In this document: positions 33,349-42,251 of the stretch, in pieces
Numbering within the stretch: the stretch's first letter is position 1
Layout: each line of letters begins with the position of its first letter
Source: Flavobacterium crocinum
GTDB lineage: Bacteria; Bacteroidota; Bacteroidia; Flavobacteriales; Flavobacteriaceae
Length of the DNA: 64,000 bases
Direction: 5' to 3'
NCBI RefSeq assembly: GCF_003122385.1
Contig: NZ_CP029255.1
Span: forward strand, 1,178,001-1,242,000
Position numbers and translations under genes: made by a program
The notes under the pieces: generated by a model
Told to the model about the DNA's origin: nothing
Databases searched by the model: none
The model's input: the letters and a program-made list of their open reading frames with translations, nothing else

Positions 33349-34575
33349 TTATTTCTTTTTCTTAGCTGCCGGTTTCGGTGTCGATTTCGCAGCTGGTTTG
33401 CTTGTTTTTGTTTCTTGTTTTGGTGCTTCTGTCGGAGCTGCGACAGGTTGTGGTTTTTCAGATTTCGAAAACAATTCAGCGTTTTCAAACCATTGGTTGG
33501 CTAAAACTGTCCCATCCGGTTTAAGAAATCCCCATTTCCCTTCGTTTTTTACTCTTGCTACGCCACTGATAAATCCTTTATCTTGTTGTGTAAACATCGC
33601 AATAATTGCATTTGTAGTAATACCGTATTGTGTTGGAATGACCAATTTTCCAGATTCGTTAATGAATCCCCAGTTGCTTTCTTTTACCGGAGCTAAACCG
33701 TTTGTACTGAAAACTTCTGCATCGCTGTAAGTTGGTTCAATAACAAATTTTCCTTCCGGATTGATAAACCCCCATTTTTTTCCAACTAAAACGGGCGCCA
33801 GATTTTTTGAGAACGCTTTTCCTTTATCATAAATAGGAAGAATTGCCCAATTTCCTTTTAAATCAATATAACCAATTTTTCCGTTCTTTTTGGCATAAGT
33901 TAAATCCTGAGTTTCGAAATCCCAGATTTTTTCAGCTCCATCAACCGGAATAAATTTCCCGCCGCTTACTAATCCAAAAGTTTTGTCTTTTCTGGCCCAG
34001 GTAGTTCCTTTAAAATAATTTCCAATTTCGGCATAAGCAGGTTCAACCAGTTCTTTTCCTTCCGTATTGATAATTCCCCAGTTTTTATTTAATTCTACTC
34101 TCGCATATCCATTTTCAAAAGGCTTGATCTGATCGTATTTTGGTTCCAGAACAACAGTCATTTTGTTGTTAATTAAACCGACTTTATTGTTTTGTCTGAT
34201 AAAAGCAACTCCATCATTAAAATCAAAAACTTTTTCAGTAGCAGGAGCTTTTTGAATTTCACCTTTTGTATTGATATAAACCCACTCTTTATCTTTTTGT
34301 ACAACTGCAATTCCGTTGTTAAAATCTTTCGCATCTTTAAAGTCGGCTGGAATAACCCAAGTTCCTTTCGTATCGATAAATCCCCATTTTCCGCCATTTT
34401 CTACAGCAGCCAAACCTTCAGAAAAACTTCTGGCCGATTTGTATTGTGGTTCGATTTTAAAAGATCCGTCTTTAGAAAGATATCCAATTTTGGAGTTCTT
34501 TTTAACTAATGCCAATTCCTGACTATTAACAAATTGAATACTTACCAGCAGTAAAAAAATAAGTGTCTTTTTCAT
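33349..34575 (-). CDS. WG-repeat exported protein with Lys/Pro/Ala-rich tail
   Basis: 408 residues: signal peptide (MKKTLIFLLLVSIQFVNS), then about nine or ten WG-type repeats of 30-45 residues each (KWGFIDTKGTWVIP, NWGIINTEGKELVEP, KWGFINPEGKFVIEP, NWGFINESGKLVIP, KWGFLKPDG), then a low-complexity tail rich in Lys, Pro and Ala ending in four Lys. WG repeats form beta-propeller-like or solenoid folds of unknown role. It has no known part in pigment synthesis, but the nine-base gap to fabG suggests shared transcription. Confidence 0.88.
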   Translation of the reverse strand: MKKTLIFLLLVSIQFVNSQELALVKKNSKIGYLSKDGSFKIEPQYKSARSFSEGLAAVENGGKWGFIDTKGTWVIPADFKDAKDFNNGIAVVQKDKEWVYINTKGEIQKAPATEKVFDFNDGVAFIRQNNKVGLINNKMTVVLEPKYDQIKPFENGYARVELNKNWGIINTEGKELVEPAYAEIGNYFKGTTWARKDKTFGLVSGGKFIPVDGAEKIWDFETQDLTYAKKNGKIGYIDLKGNWAILPIYDKGKAFSKNLAPVLVGKKWGFINPEGKFVIEPTYSDAEVFSTNGLAPVKESNWGFINESGKLVIPTQYGITTNAIIAMFTQQDKGFISGVARVKNEGKWGFLKPDGTVLANQWFENAELFSKSEKPQPVAAPTEAPKQETKTSKPAAKSTPKPAAKKKK

Positions 34576-34646
34576 GATTTTAAAAATTCAATGTTTAACG
34601 ATTAAAAAACTAAAACTTTTTTGGGGCCTATCTTGTATGTCAATTT

Positions 34647-36167
34647 CTAACTGTTGATCAAATAATCTTTTACCTTTTGGACAAAAGGATACATTACCTG
34701 ATCTTCTTTAAATGTTGGAATTATATTTCGGATATCTTCGTACCATTTTTTAGTAACCGATGAAATTTTACCTTTTTGGTCTAAATAATCAATTGCCTGA
34801 GCGATTGTGATTAATTCGATTGCTAAAACTTCAAAAGAGTTTTCGATTACTTTAGCAGTCATCACGGCAGCATTTGTTCCCATACTCACAATGTCCTGAT
34901 TGTCATTGTTGTTTGGAATACTGTGCACATACATTGGGTTAGATAATGTCTGACTTTCTGCAGTTGTTGATGTAGCAACGAACTGAACGCCCTGCATTCC
35001 AAAGTTAAATCCTAAAGTTCCTAAGTTTACAAATGGAGGAAGCAATTCGTTAATTTTTGAATTCAATAAATAATTCAATTGACGCTCTGCCAGCATCGTT
35101 AATTTAGTGATAACGATTTTCAGTTTATCCATTTCAAGCGAAATATAATCTCCGTGGAAATTTCCTCCGTGGTAAACGTGCTGATTTTTTACGTCGATAA
35201 TTGGGTTATCGTTTGCAGAGTTAAATTCGTCTTCCAAAATAGAAGCTACATTATTTATAGTTTCTAAAACAGGCCCCAAAATTTGAGGAACGCATCTTAA
35301 TGAATAATATTCCTGAACTTTTTCTTTGAAGATTTCTTCTGTGTTTTCTCCAGAATATAAATGGTCTTCTCTTTTACGGATTAAAGTACTGTCAGAAAGA
35401 TTTGTTCTCATTCTTTCCGCCACTTCCTGTTGTCCTTTATGGCGTTTCGTTTGATTTAATTCCTGAGAAAAATGATCGTCATATGCCTGTACCAATTCGT
35501 TGATTGCACAAGAAGCTTTTAATGACCAGTCTAATAATTTTTGAGCATAATGAACATTTACAACACCAATTCCTGTCATTACAGAAGTTCCGTTGATCAA
35601 TGCCAGACCTTCTCTAATTTCTACCTGAATTGGTTTTAATCCTTCGATTTCAAAAACTTCAGCCGTTGCGCGTCTTTCTCCTTTATAAAAAACTTCACCT
35701 TCACCAATTAAGACTAAAGCTAAATGTGATAACTGAACTAAATCTCCACTTGCTCCAACACCGCCGTGTTCAAAAATTAAAGGCGTAATATCTCTATTGA
35801 TTAATTCTGCCATTAAATGAATAACAGAAGGATGAACTCCTGAATTTCCTAAAGAAAGTGTATTTAATCTTGCTAAAATAGCTGCTTTTGCACATTCTGG
35901 ATTTAAAGGTTTTCCTGTTCCGGAAGAGTGGCTTCTAATTAAATTATACTGTAACTGAATTTGATCAGACTCTTTAATTCTATATTGAGCCATTGGACCA
36001 AAGCCAGTATTTACTCCGTAGATTACTTTGTTTCCTGAGAATTCTTTCAGGAAATTAAAACTTTCGTTTACTCGATTTAAGACCACATCGCTTATGGCAA
36101 CTTTGTTTTTTCCAAAGATTATGGCTTCAAATTCTGCTAAACTTAAATATTCATTTATTGTATTCAT
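34647..36167 (-). CDS. Tyrosine ammonia-lyase (aromatic amino acid lyase, MIO family)
   Basis: 506 residues from the ATG at 36167; one codon upstream there is a TTG. The MIO prosthetic group forms from Ala139-Ser140-Gly141 in GGVGASGDLVQLSHLAL, and VIYGVNTGFGP carries the catalytic Tyr. From memory the protein is nearly identical to the characterised tyrosine-specific F. johnsoniae enzyme, starting MNTINEYLS. The selectivity pair is Ser79-His80 (IRSHSSGTG), which by the usual rule would point to histidine, so that rule seems not to hold in this group. It turns tyrosine into 4-coumarate, the starter of the aryl polyene. It is divergent from the flavin monooxygenase gene. Confidence 0.92.
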   Translation of the reverse strand: MNTINEYLSLAEFEAIIFGKNKVAISDVVLNRVNESFNFLKEFSGNKVIYGVNTGFGPMAQYRIKESDQIQLQYNLIRSHSSGTGKPLNPECAKAAILARLNTLSLGNSGVHPSVIHLMAELINRDITPLIFEHGGVGASGDLVQLSHLALVLIGEGEVFYKGERRATAEVFEIEGLKPIQVEIREGLALINGTSVMTGIGVVNVHYAQKLLDWSLKASCAINELVQAYDDHFSQELNQTKRHKGQQEVAERMRTNLSDSTLIRKREDHLYSGENTEEIFKEKVQEYYSLRCVPQILGPVLETINNVASILEDEFNSANDNPIIDVKNQHVYHGGNFHGDYISLEMDKLKIVITKLTMLAERQLNYLLNSKINELLPPFVNLGTLGFNFGMQGVQFVATSTTAESQTLSNPMYVHSIPNNNDNQDIVSMGTNAAVMTAKVIENSFEVLAIELITIAQAIDYLDQKGKISSVTKKWYEDIRNIIPTFKEDQVMYPFVQKVKDYLINS

Positions 36168-36203
36168 CAAATCGATTTTGGTTGCGCTAATTTAATTTTA
36201 TTT

Positions 36204-36242
36204 ATCAAAATAATTGTAGTTATTTTGATGATGGCAAATGTA
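36204..36242. promoter_or_regulatory. Divergent promoter region with perfect inverted repeat
   Basis: ATCAAAATAA (36204-36213) and TTATTTTGAT (36220-36229) form a perfect 10-bp inverted repeat with a 6-base spacer, between the divergent ammonia-lyase and monooxygenase genes. On the minus strand a -7-type element TACATTTG lies at 36235-36242, which would place the lyase transcript start near 36228, inside the repeat. A regulator bound here could control both arms of the cluster. The binding protein is unknown. Confidence 0.55.
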
Positions 36243-36268
36243 GGTTAATTAATGATAATAATTCTAAT

Positions 36269-37519
36269 ATGACAAAGGAGTTTGTTGATGTTTTAGTGAT
36301 TGGTGCAGGACCATCCGGATGTGTTTCGGCATCATATCTTTTTAAAAACAATGTTAAGGTTAAAGTAGTAGAAAAACAAAAGTTCCCGAGACTTGTTGTT
36401 GGCGAAAGCCTTATTCCGCGTGTTATGGATCATTTTGCTGAAGCAGAATTGTTTGATGCGCTTGATGCCATGAACTTCGAGAAAAAATTAGGCGCTCGTT
36501 TTATTAGAGGAGAAGAAATCTGCAATTTTGATTTCAGTGTAAAATTTGGAGAAGGCTGGGATTGGACCTGGCAGGTTCCTCGTGCTGATTTCGATAATAC
36601 AATGGCACAGGAAATTGTACGTAAAGGAATCGATTTGGAATTTGAAACAGAAGTTTTAGAGGTTTCTTTTGAAGGAAAAAACTCAAAAACTATTGTAAAA
36701 GACAAAGACGGAAATCTGAAAGAAATTCACGCTAAATTTATCATCGATTCAAGCGGATACGGACGTGTTTTACCAAGACTTTTAGATTTGGATACGCCTT
36801 CAAAATTAGATCCGCATTCTTCTATTTTTACGCATGTAAAAGATATAAACAGAGAAGAAGGTGTAGAGGGAACTCAAATTTCTTTTGATATTCTGGAAAC
36901 AGAAGTCTGGCTTTGGGTAATTCCGTTTTCTAACGGAAATACCAGTTTAGGAGTTGTTGGGCCAACTGATTTTATCAATTCGCTTTCTGAAAATAAAGAT
37001 AATGCGGAGGCTTTACGAAATGCTATTCAGAAATCAGATTATTATATTAAAAGATTTGCCGGAACAGAATTTTTATTTGAGCCGGTTAAATTAGAAAACT
37101 ACTCAAGAGCCGTAAAAAGAATGTATGGCGATGGTTTTGCGTTAACAGGAAACAGTTCAGAATTCTTAGATCCGGTTTTCTCATCAGGAGTAGCTTTTGC
37201 AACGGAATCCGGAATGCTGGCGGCAAAATTATACTTAAAAGAATCACAAGGAATTCCTGTTGATTGGGAAGTGGAATTTACACAATACATGAAACGCGGC
37301 ATTGCTGTTTTCACCACTTATGTACAAGAATGGTACACAGGAAATTTACAGACTTTGTTTTTCCATCAGCCGGAAAACCCAGAAGTAAAAGAAAAAATAT
37401 GTGCTGTTTTAGCAGGTTATGTCTGGAACGAAGAAAATTCGTTTGTCAAGAAACACGATCACGTAATTGCGAATATGGCGTATTTACTGAATATGCAAAA
37501 AGAACAAAGCCCTGAATGA
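36269..37519 (+). CDS. Flavin-dependent monooxygenase/halogenase-family protein
   Basis: 416 residues, the only plus-strand gene of the cluster. The N-terminal FAD motif is VLVIGAGPSGCVSASYL, followed by VVGESLIPR, KKLGARF, and WLWVIP (Trp214, Trp216, Pro219), the WxWxIP motif of tryptophan-halogenase-type enzymes. Family members chlorinate or hydroxylate aromatic rings; flexirubins can carry ring hydroxyl, methyl or chlorine groups, so it likely modifies the aryl end, and which reaction cannot be decided by eye. A Lys at about position 73 could correspond to the halogenase catalytic Lys, but the alignment is uncertain. Its end overlaps a terminator hairpin. Confidence 0.85.
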   Translation: MTKEFVDVLVIGAGPSGCVSASYLFKNNVKVKVVEKQKFPRLVVGESLIPRVMDHFAEAELFDALDAMNFEKKLGARFIRGEEICNFDFSVKFGEGWDWTWQVPRADFDNTMAQEIVRKGIDLEFETEVLEVSFEGKNSKTIVKDKDGNLKEIHAKFIIDSSGYGRVLPRLLDLDTPSKLDPHSSIFTHVKDINREEGVEGTQISFDILETEVWLWVIPFSNGNTSLGVVGPTDFINSLSENKDNAEALRNAIQKSDYYIKRFAGTEFLFEPVKLENYSRAVKRMYGDGFALTGNSSEFLDPVFSSGVAFATESGMLAAKLYLKESQGIPVDWEVEFTQYMKRGIAVFTTYVQEWYTGNLQTLFFHQPENPEVKEKICAVLAGYVWNEENSFVKKHDHVIANMAYLLNMQKEQSPE

Positions 37520-37530
37520 TTCAGGGCTTT
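37506..37530. terminator. Terminator at the end of the monooxygenase gene
   Basis: A perfect 10-bp stem (AAAGCCCTGA at 37506-37515 with TCAGGGCTTT at 37521-37530) and 5-base loop. The gene's last codons and stop lie within it. The short T-run on the plus strand suits termination of that transcript, and it may also serve the convergent gene ending at 37569. Confidence 0.75.
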
Positions 37531-37568
37531 ACCAACGAAATATTCCTACGGAATATAAAATGATGTTC

Positions 37569-38171
37569 TTATTTAGTTTTTTTAGCAATCAGTTTAGACA
37601 TTGTTTTTGCCGTTTTAGCAAATCCTTCTCCAATTCTGGTTTCGTTGCTAAAGTTGCTTCCCCATTGGTCTCCCGGAGCTTCGTCACTGGTAATTTCCAA
37701 CAACACATTTGATTTATTTGCTGTTTCAACAAATTTTAAATTGGTTGTTACTTTTGCAGGCTGTTTCATAATTCCTGCGTCCCAACCCGGATAAATCCAT
37801 ACTGCTTTTACAATTAAAGTATAAGGAGTATTTAAACCTTCCTGAAAGTTTAAATCTTTTTTCTCTTTCGTTAAAACGATATTAGCAATTTCTAAAAATT
37901 TAGGAGTCCAGATTTGGTCTTTGGCATTTATCCATTTTTTTTCCCAGATGTTCCCGTTTCCTTTTGCTTTTTCATCAAGATCAGCTTTGTGTTCTTTTAC
38001 ATATTGTGCTTCAGACTTTTTTTCTTTCATCATAGTAAAATCACTATAATCAAATACAGTATTGATTTCCTTCTGGTCTTTTAAAAAGTCAAATTTTCCC
38101 TGAACAACATTCATGTCCTGAGCGAACATTGCTCCCGAAATAAAGAAGCATGCGATAATTAATTTTTTCAT
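37569..38171 (-). CDS. Exported protein of unknown function
   Basis: 200 residues with a signal peptide (MKKLIIACFFISGAMFAQ). The mature protein is Lys-rich and carries no motif I recognise; phrases such as DFSYSDFTMMKEKK-type segments, WIYPGWDAG and DEAPGDQWGSNFSNETRIGEGFAKTAKTMSKLIAKKTK look like a beta-sheet domain with a basic C-terminus. It stands alone on the minus strand between the pigment cluster and the sugar module, with a hairpin on each side. No link to either is shown. Confidence 0.72.
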   Translation of the reverse strand: MKKLIIACFFISGAMFAQDMNVVQGKFDFLKDQKEINTVFDYSDFTMMKEKKSEAQYVKEHKADLDEKAKGNGNIWEKKWINAKDQIWTPKFLEIANIVLTKEKKDLNFQEGLNTPYTLIVKAVWIYPGWDAGIMKQPAKVTTNLKFVETANKSNVLLEITSDEAPGDQWGSNFSNETRIGEGFAKTAKTMSKLIAKKTK

Positions 38172-38275
38172 TTATTGGTTAATTAAGGTTGATTTTTACA
38201 CGACTAAAATAGTCAAAAGGACGAATATATAATTTATTTCATGTTAAAATAATATTGTTATTTTATTTTAAAAAC

Positions 38276-38310
38276 AAAAAGAGGATTCCAATTTAGAATC
38301 CTCTTTTTTA
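38276..38310. terminator. Terminator after the deoxysugar operon
   Basis: Stem AAAAAGAGGATTC (about 38276-38288) with GAATCCTCTTTTT (about 38296-38308), loop about seven bases, A-run on the left and T-run on the right. It lies 25 bases beyond the stop of the mutarotase gene and would end the minus-strand transcript. Confidence 0.8.
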
Positions 38311-38333
38311 TGATTTGCGATAAGATTAGAATA

Positions 38334-38669
38334 TTACAATCCAAAAATCTTATCCATTAAAATCCATTTTTGTCCCGGTTTTGCCCAAGGTAAAGCTTGT
38401 TGGAATTTCCACATTAAAGTTTCCCATTCCTGAACTTTCTCGTTTGCAGCGTCAGCCTGATCTTTCATTTCGAAAGTAAAATCGGCATCTGCTTCGATAA
38501 TCATGAACAATCGGTTTCCTGTGCAGTAAATATCCAGAACTTCAATTCCGGAATCCTGAATGCTTTTTTTAATTTCCGGCCATACATTTTCATGCAGTTC
38601 TTTGTATTCTGCAATTAAATCTGCATCGTCTTTTAAGTCTAAAGCCAGATAGAATTTTTGAGTTGCCAT
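38334..38669 (-). CDS. L-rhamnose/L-fucose mutarotase (COG3254 family)
   Basis: 111 residues of the RhaM type: FYLALDLKDDADLIAEYKELHENVWPEI with His26 in the substrate-binding position, IEVLDIYCTGNRLFMIIEADADF, and the end WAKPGQKWILMDKIF. Such proteins interconvert the anomers of 6-deoxyhexoses. In this context, next to an FAH-fold hydrolase and SDRs, the sugar is likely L-fucose, as in the known oxidative L-fucose pathway, but L-rhamnose cannot be excluded. It is the last gene of the operon, ten bases after the hydrolase gene. Confidence 0.87.
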   Translation of the reverse strand: MATQKFYLALDLKDDADLIAEYKELHENVWPEIKKSIQDSGIEVLDIYCTGNRLFMIIEADADFTFEMKDQADAANEKVQEWETLMWKFQQALPWAKPGQKWILMDKIFGL

Positions 38670-38679
38670 AATCTGAAAT

Positions 38680-39534
38680 TTATCCTTGGTAAGCTACAGC
38701 AGTTTGTTTGCTAGTACCTAAACCTTCAATTCCTAATTCGATTACGTCACCTGCTTTAATGTAAATTGGATCTGGTTTAATTCCTAATCCAACTCCTGGA
38801 GGTGTTCCTGTACTGATAACGTCGCCAGGAAGCAATGTCATAAACTGACTTAAATAATGCACTAAGAATGGAATTTTAAAAATCAAGTTCGAAGTATTAC
38901 TGTTTTGGAAAGTTTTTCCGTTTACAGTAAGCCACATTTTTAAATTATTTACATCACCAACTTCGTCTGGAGTTGCCATAATTGGCCCAAGAGGAGCGAA
39001 GGTGTCAGAACCTTTTCCTTTTGCCCATTGTCCACCACGCTCGATTTGGAATGCTCTTTCGCTATAATCATTCAAAAGGCAATATCCTGCAATGTAGTTT
39101 GGTGCATCTTCTTCAGAAACGTAGCTTGCTTTTTTACCTACAACAAAAGCTAGTTCAACTTCCCAGTCTGTTTTTTCGCTGTTTTTTGGGATAATCAAAT
39201 TATCATTTGGCCCGCATAAAGAAGTCGTAGATTTAAAGAAAATAATTGGTTCTTCCGGAATTGCAGCGCCGGTTTCTTCGCAGTGATCTACATAATTTAA
39301 TCCGATGCAGATAATTTTTGAAGGGCGTGCCACTGGTGAACCTAAACGAACTGAATCGCTTACTTCTGGCAATGCTGGATTATTTTTTAAAGCTTCTTCT
39401 AATTTTGCTAAACCGTCATTTTCAAAAAAAGCTTCGTTGTAATCTGTAACGATAGACGAAACATCATATCTTTTTTCATTTAGTAAAACTCCTGGTTTTT
39501 CCTTTCCTTCTTCTCCGAATCTAATAAGTTTCAT
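38680..39534 (-). CDS. FAH-family hydrolase, likely 2,4-diketo-3-deoxy-L-fuconate hydrolase
   Basis: 284 residues. The fumarylacetoacetase fold is clear from KIICIGLNYVDHCEETG, FFKSTTSLCGPNDNLIIP, DWEVELAFVVGK (metal Glu125 and Glu127), LLNDYSERAFQ (Asp156) and the terminal GDVISTGTPPGVGLG. FAH enzymes cleave C-C bonds in diketo acids. In the oxidative 6-deoxysugar pathway the corresponding step splits the diketo acid to pyruvate and lactate. The function is assigned from gene context; other FAH substrates are possible. Confidence 0.85.
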   Translation of the reverse strand: MKLIRFGEEGKEKPGVLLNEKRYDVSSIVTDYNEAFFENDGLAKLEEALKNNPALPEVSDSVRLGSPVARPSKIICIGLNYVDHCEETGAAIPEEPIIFFKSTTSLCGPNDNLIIPKNSEKTDWEVELAFVVGKKASYVSEEDAPNYIAGYCLLNDYSERAFQIERGGQWAKGKGSDTFAPLGPIMATPDEVGDVNNLKMWLTVNGKTFQNSNTSNLIFKIPFLVHYLSQFMTLLPGDVISTGTPPGVGLGIKPDPIYIKAGDVIELGIEGLGTSKQTAVAYQG

Positions 39535-39567
39535 ATTTTAATTTTTTAGTAATGTGTATTGTTTTTT

Positions 39568-39779
39568 GCCACAGATTTAAAGGATTAAAATGATTTTTAA
39601 AACTGTGCTTAATTTTTTTTGCCACGAATTGCACAAATTTTCTCGAATTAAAATTTGTGGAAATTCGTGAATTGCTTCGCCTATTCGCTATCGCTCGGGT
39701 CGTGGCTTATTTTTTTGCACGTAGATTTAGCAGATCGAGCAGATTTTTTTAAATCATTTTAATCCTTTAAATCTGTGGC
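39568..39779. repeat. Large inverted repeat with 29-bp perfect arms
   Basis: Arm 39568-39596 (beginning GCCACAGATTTAAAGG) is the exact reverse complement of 39751-39779. Inside is a second GCCACGAATTGCAC module (about 39620-39650) with a partial return, and a CGCTATCGCTCGGGTCGTGGC segment (about 39685-39706). Same family as 11194-11329. It fills most of the space 39535-39791; no gene is seen. Confidence 0.85.
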
Positions 39780-39791
39780 TAAAGAAAAATT

Positions 39792-40556
39792 TTAGTTATT
39801 TAATTTAATAAAACCACCATCAATTGGGTAGTCAGAACCGGTGATGAAAGATGATTCGTCGCTGCATAAGAATAAAGCTAAAGTGGCAATTTCTTCTGGT
39901 TTTCCCATACGGCCGATTGGCTGTGATTGTGATAGTTTTTCGAAAATTTCTTCTTCTTTTCCAGGATAATTTTTAGCAATAAATCCGTCTACAAAAGGCG
40001 TGTGAACTCTCGCAGGAGATATAGAATTACATCTGATTTTATCATTCAAATAATCTTTAGCAACCGATAAAGTCATTGCCATAACCGCTCCTTTTGCTGT
40101 AGAATAAGCAAAACGATCGGGAATTCCAACCCAGCAAGCGATTGAAGCCAAGTTCAAAATGACACCTCCACCAGAATTTCTTAGCGCCGGAATCGAAGCG
40201 TGAAGGCAGTTGTAAACTCCTTTTACGTTTACATTCATGATTCGGTCAAAATCAGATTCTGAAGTAGTGTCTACTTTTCCAACGTGAGCAATTCCAGCAT
40301 TGTTTACCAGAATATTAATATTTCCGATTTTTTGGAAAGTTGAATTTACTTGTTCATGGTTCGAAACGTCGCAGGCATGAGCAAAAACATTTCCTCCAGC
40401 TGATTTGATTTCTTCAACGGTTTCTTTTGCACTTTCTTCTGTTAATTCTAAAACGTGAACTTCTGCACCTTGTTTTGCAAATAAAACCGAAATCGCTCTT
40501 CCAATTCCGCTTCCACCTCCAGTGATAATTGCTTTTTTATTTTGTAATGAAAACAT
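39792..40556 (-). CDS. SDR dehydrogenase, likely 2-keto-3-deoxy-L-fuconate dehydrogenase
   Basis: 254 residues with TGGGSGIGRAISVLF (coenzyme loop), NNAGIAHVGKVDTT, LASIACWVGIPDRFAYSTAKGAV (Ser, Tyr, Lys all present) and ITGSDYPIDGGFIKL. The fold is a classical NAD(P)-dependent short-chain dehydrogenase. Placed between the FAH hydrolase and the dehydratase genes, it most likely oxidises the 2-keto-3-deoxy acid to the 2,4-diketo acid. The assignment depends on context. Confidence 0.85.
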   Translation of the reverse strand: MFSLQNKKAIITGGGSGIGRAISVLFAKQGAEVHVLELTEESAKETVEEIKSAGGNVFAHACDVSNHEQVNSTFQKIGNINILVNNAGIAHVGKVDTTSESDFDRIMNVNVKGVYNCLHASIPALRNSGGGVILNLASIACWVGIPDRFAYSTAKGAVMAMTLSVAKDYLNDKIRCNSISPARVHTPFVDGFIAKNYPGKEEEIFEKLSQSQPIGRMGKPEEIATLALFLCSDESSFITGSDYPIDGGFIKLNN

Positions 40557-40595
40557 TTGATATAATTTTTTTAAAGTTATTTTTAATTGAGTCTT

Positions 40596-42251
40596 TTACA
40601 AAGATACGCCGCGTTTCCACGGAATAAAATCGTCTTGGTTTAATTGTACTGCTTTTGGAATAATTTCGCCGCTTGCCGCTTTGATACAGTATTCCAAAAT
40701 TTCTTCGCCCATTTCTTCAATAGACTTTTCTCCGCTGATAATTGGGCCGCAGTCAATATCGATAATATCTTTCATTCGGGTTGCCAAAACAGAGTTTGTT
40801 GCTACTTTAATTACTGGACAAACCGGGTTTCCTGTCGGAGTTCCCAATCCAGTTGTAAACAAAATTAAAGTTGCTCCAGAAGCCGCTTTTCCAGTTGTTG
40901 CTTCAACATCATTTCCAGGAGTACAAACTAAACTTAAACCTGGTTTTGTAACCAATTCAGTATAATCCAAAACATCAACAACAGGAGATGTTCCGCCTTT
41001 TTTGGCCGCTCCAGCACTTTTGATGGCGTCTGTAATTAATCCGTCTTTGATGTTTCCCGGAGAAGGATTCATATGGAAACCAGAACCTACTTTATGCGCC
41101 AGTTCATCATAAGATTCCATTAAATCGATGAATTTTCGAGCTTTATCTTCTGTGATACATCTGTCGATTAAATTCTGCTCGGCACCGCATAATTCAGGGA
41201 ATTCAGCCAAAAGAATTTTTCCGCCTAAAGCTACGACTAAATCAGAAGTGTAACCCACAGCAGGATTTGCAGAAACACCACTGAAACCATCACTTCCGCC
41301 ACATTTTACTCCAATACATAAATCACTTAAAGGCGCATCAGTTCTTTCATATTTATTGATTTCGATTAAACCTTCAAACGTTTTTTTGATGGCATTGGTA
41401 ATCAGAACTTCTTCGCTTTCTGTTTGTTGCTGTTCAAAAATAAACAATGGCTTATCAAATTCCGGGTTTTGTCTTTTTACATCATTTACAAAATCCTGAA
41501 CTTGTAAATGCTGGCATCCTAAACTCAAAAGCGTGATTCCTCCAACATTTGGATGATTCGCATAAGAAGCCAGTAAAGCGCTCAAAGTAGAAGCGTCCTG
41601 ACGCGTTCCACCGCAACCGCCTTGATGATTTAAGAATTTAATTCCATCCACATTTTCAAAAACACGTTTGTTTTTTGGAGTCGGATTTAATTCAATATTG
41701 ATGTCGTTAATGTCATTTCCGTTCAAATAACCTTCCAGTAATTCATGTGTAAATTGGTTGTATTTGTCCGTTACAGCATAACCCAATTGTTTGTGCAATG
41801 CTTCTTTGATAACGTCCAGATTTCTGTTTTCACAAAAAACAGTTGGAACAAAAAGCCAGTAATTTGCCGTTCCAACGCGTCCGTCTTTTCTTTTGTAACC
41901 TTTAAAAGTTCTGTTTTCAAACTTAGAAACATCAGGCGCATTCCATTCGTATGAAGCATTTCGGTAAGCGTACGGATCTGCAGCATGTTTTAGGTTTTCG
42001 GTCGTCATTAAACTTCCTTTTGCCAAATCGTTTTGCACTTTTCCAACCAAAACGCCGTACATATTTACTTCTTCTCCCTGCTTCATATCCTGCATGTAGA
42101 ATTTATGTTTGGCTTTGATAAGGTCTTGTAAAACGTAAGTTTCATTTTCAAAATGAATGGTTTCGCCTTTTTGAAGATCGGTTAAGGCAACCAATACATT
42201 ATCGTCCGGATGTAGTTTTACCACCAGTTTTTTTGTTGTATTCTCTAACAT
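40596..42251 (-). CDS. UxaA-family sugar-acid dehydratase (altronate dehydratase-like)
   Basis: 551 residues: an N-terminal SAF-like domain (about 1-90, DDNVLVALTDLQKGETI), then a long UxaA/GarD C-terminal domain with GYKRKDGRVGTANYW, NHQGGCGGTR, TLLSLGCQHLQV, GVKCGGSDGFSGVSANPAVG and FTTGLGTPTGNPVCPVIKV. Conserved Cys residues may bind iron. Family members dehydrate altronate, galactarate or related acids to 2-keto-3-deoxy acids. In this operon it probably dehydrates L-fuconate or L-rhamnonate, a step done by an enolase-superfamily enzyme in other bacteria; this is inference. Confidence 0.87.
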   Translation of the reverse strand: MLENTTKKLVVKLHPDDNVLVALTDLQKGETIHFENETYVLQDLIKAKHKFYMQDMKQGEEVNMYGVLVGKVQNDLAKGSLMTTENLKHAADPYAYRNASYEWNAPDVSKFENRTFKGYKRKDGRVGTANYWLFVPTVFCENRNLDVIKEALHKQLGYAVTDKYNQFTHELLEGYLNGNDINDINIELNPTPKNKRVFENVDGIKFLNHQGGCGGTRQDASTLSALLASYANHPNVGGITLLSLGCQHLQVQDFVNDVKRQNPEFDKPLFIFEQQQTESEEVLITNAIKKTFEGLIEINKYERTDAPLSDLCIGVKCGGSDGFSGVSANPAVGYTSDLVVALGGKILLAEFPELCGAEQNLIDRCITEDKARKFIDLMESYDELAHKVGSGFHMNPSPGNIKDGLITDAIKSAGAAKKGGTSPVVDVLDYTELVTKPGLSLVCTPGNDVEATTGKAASGATLILFTTGLGTPTGNPVCPVIKVATNSVLATRMKDIIDIDCGPIISGEKSIEEMGEEILEYCIKAASGEIIPKAVQLNQDDFIPWKRGVSL

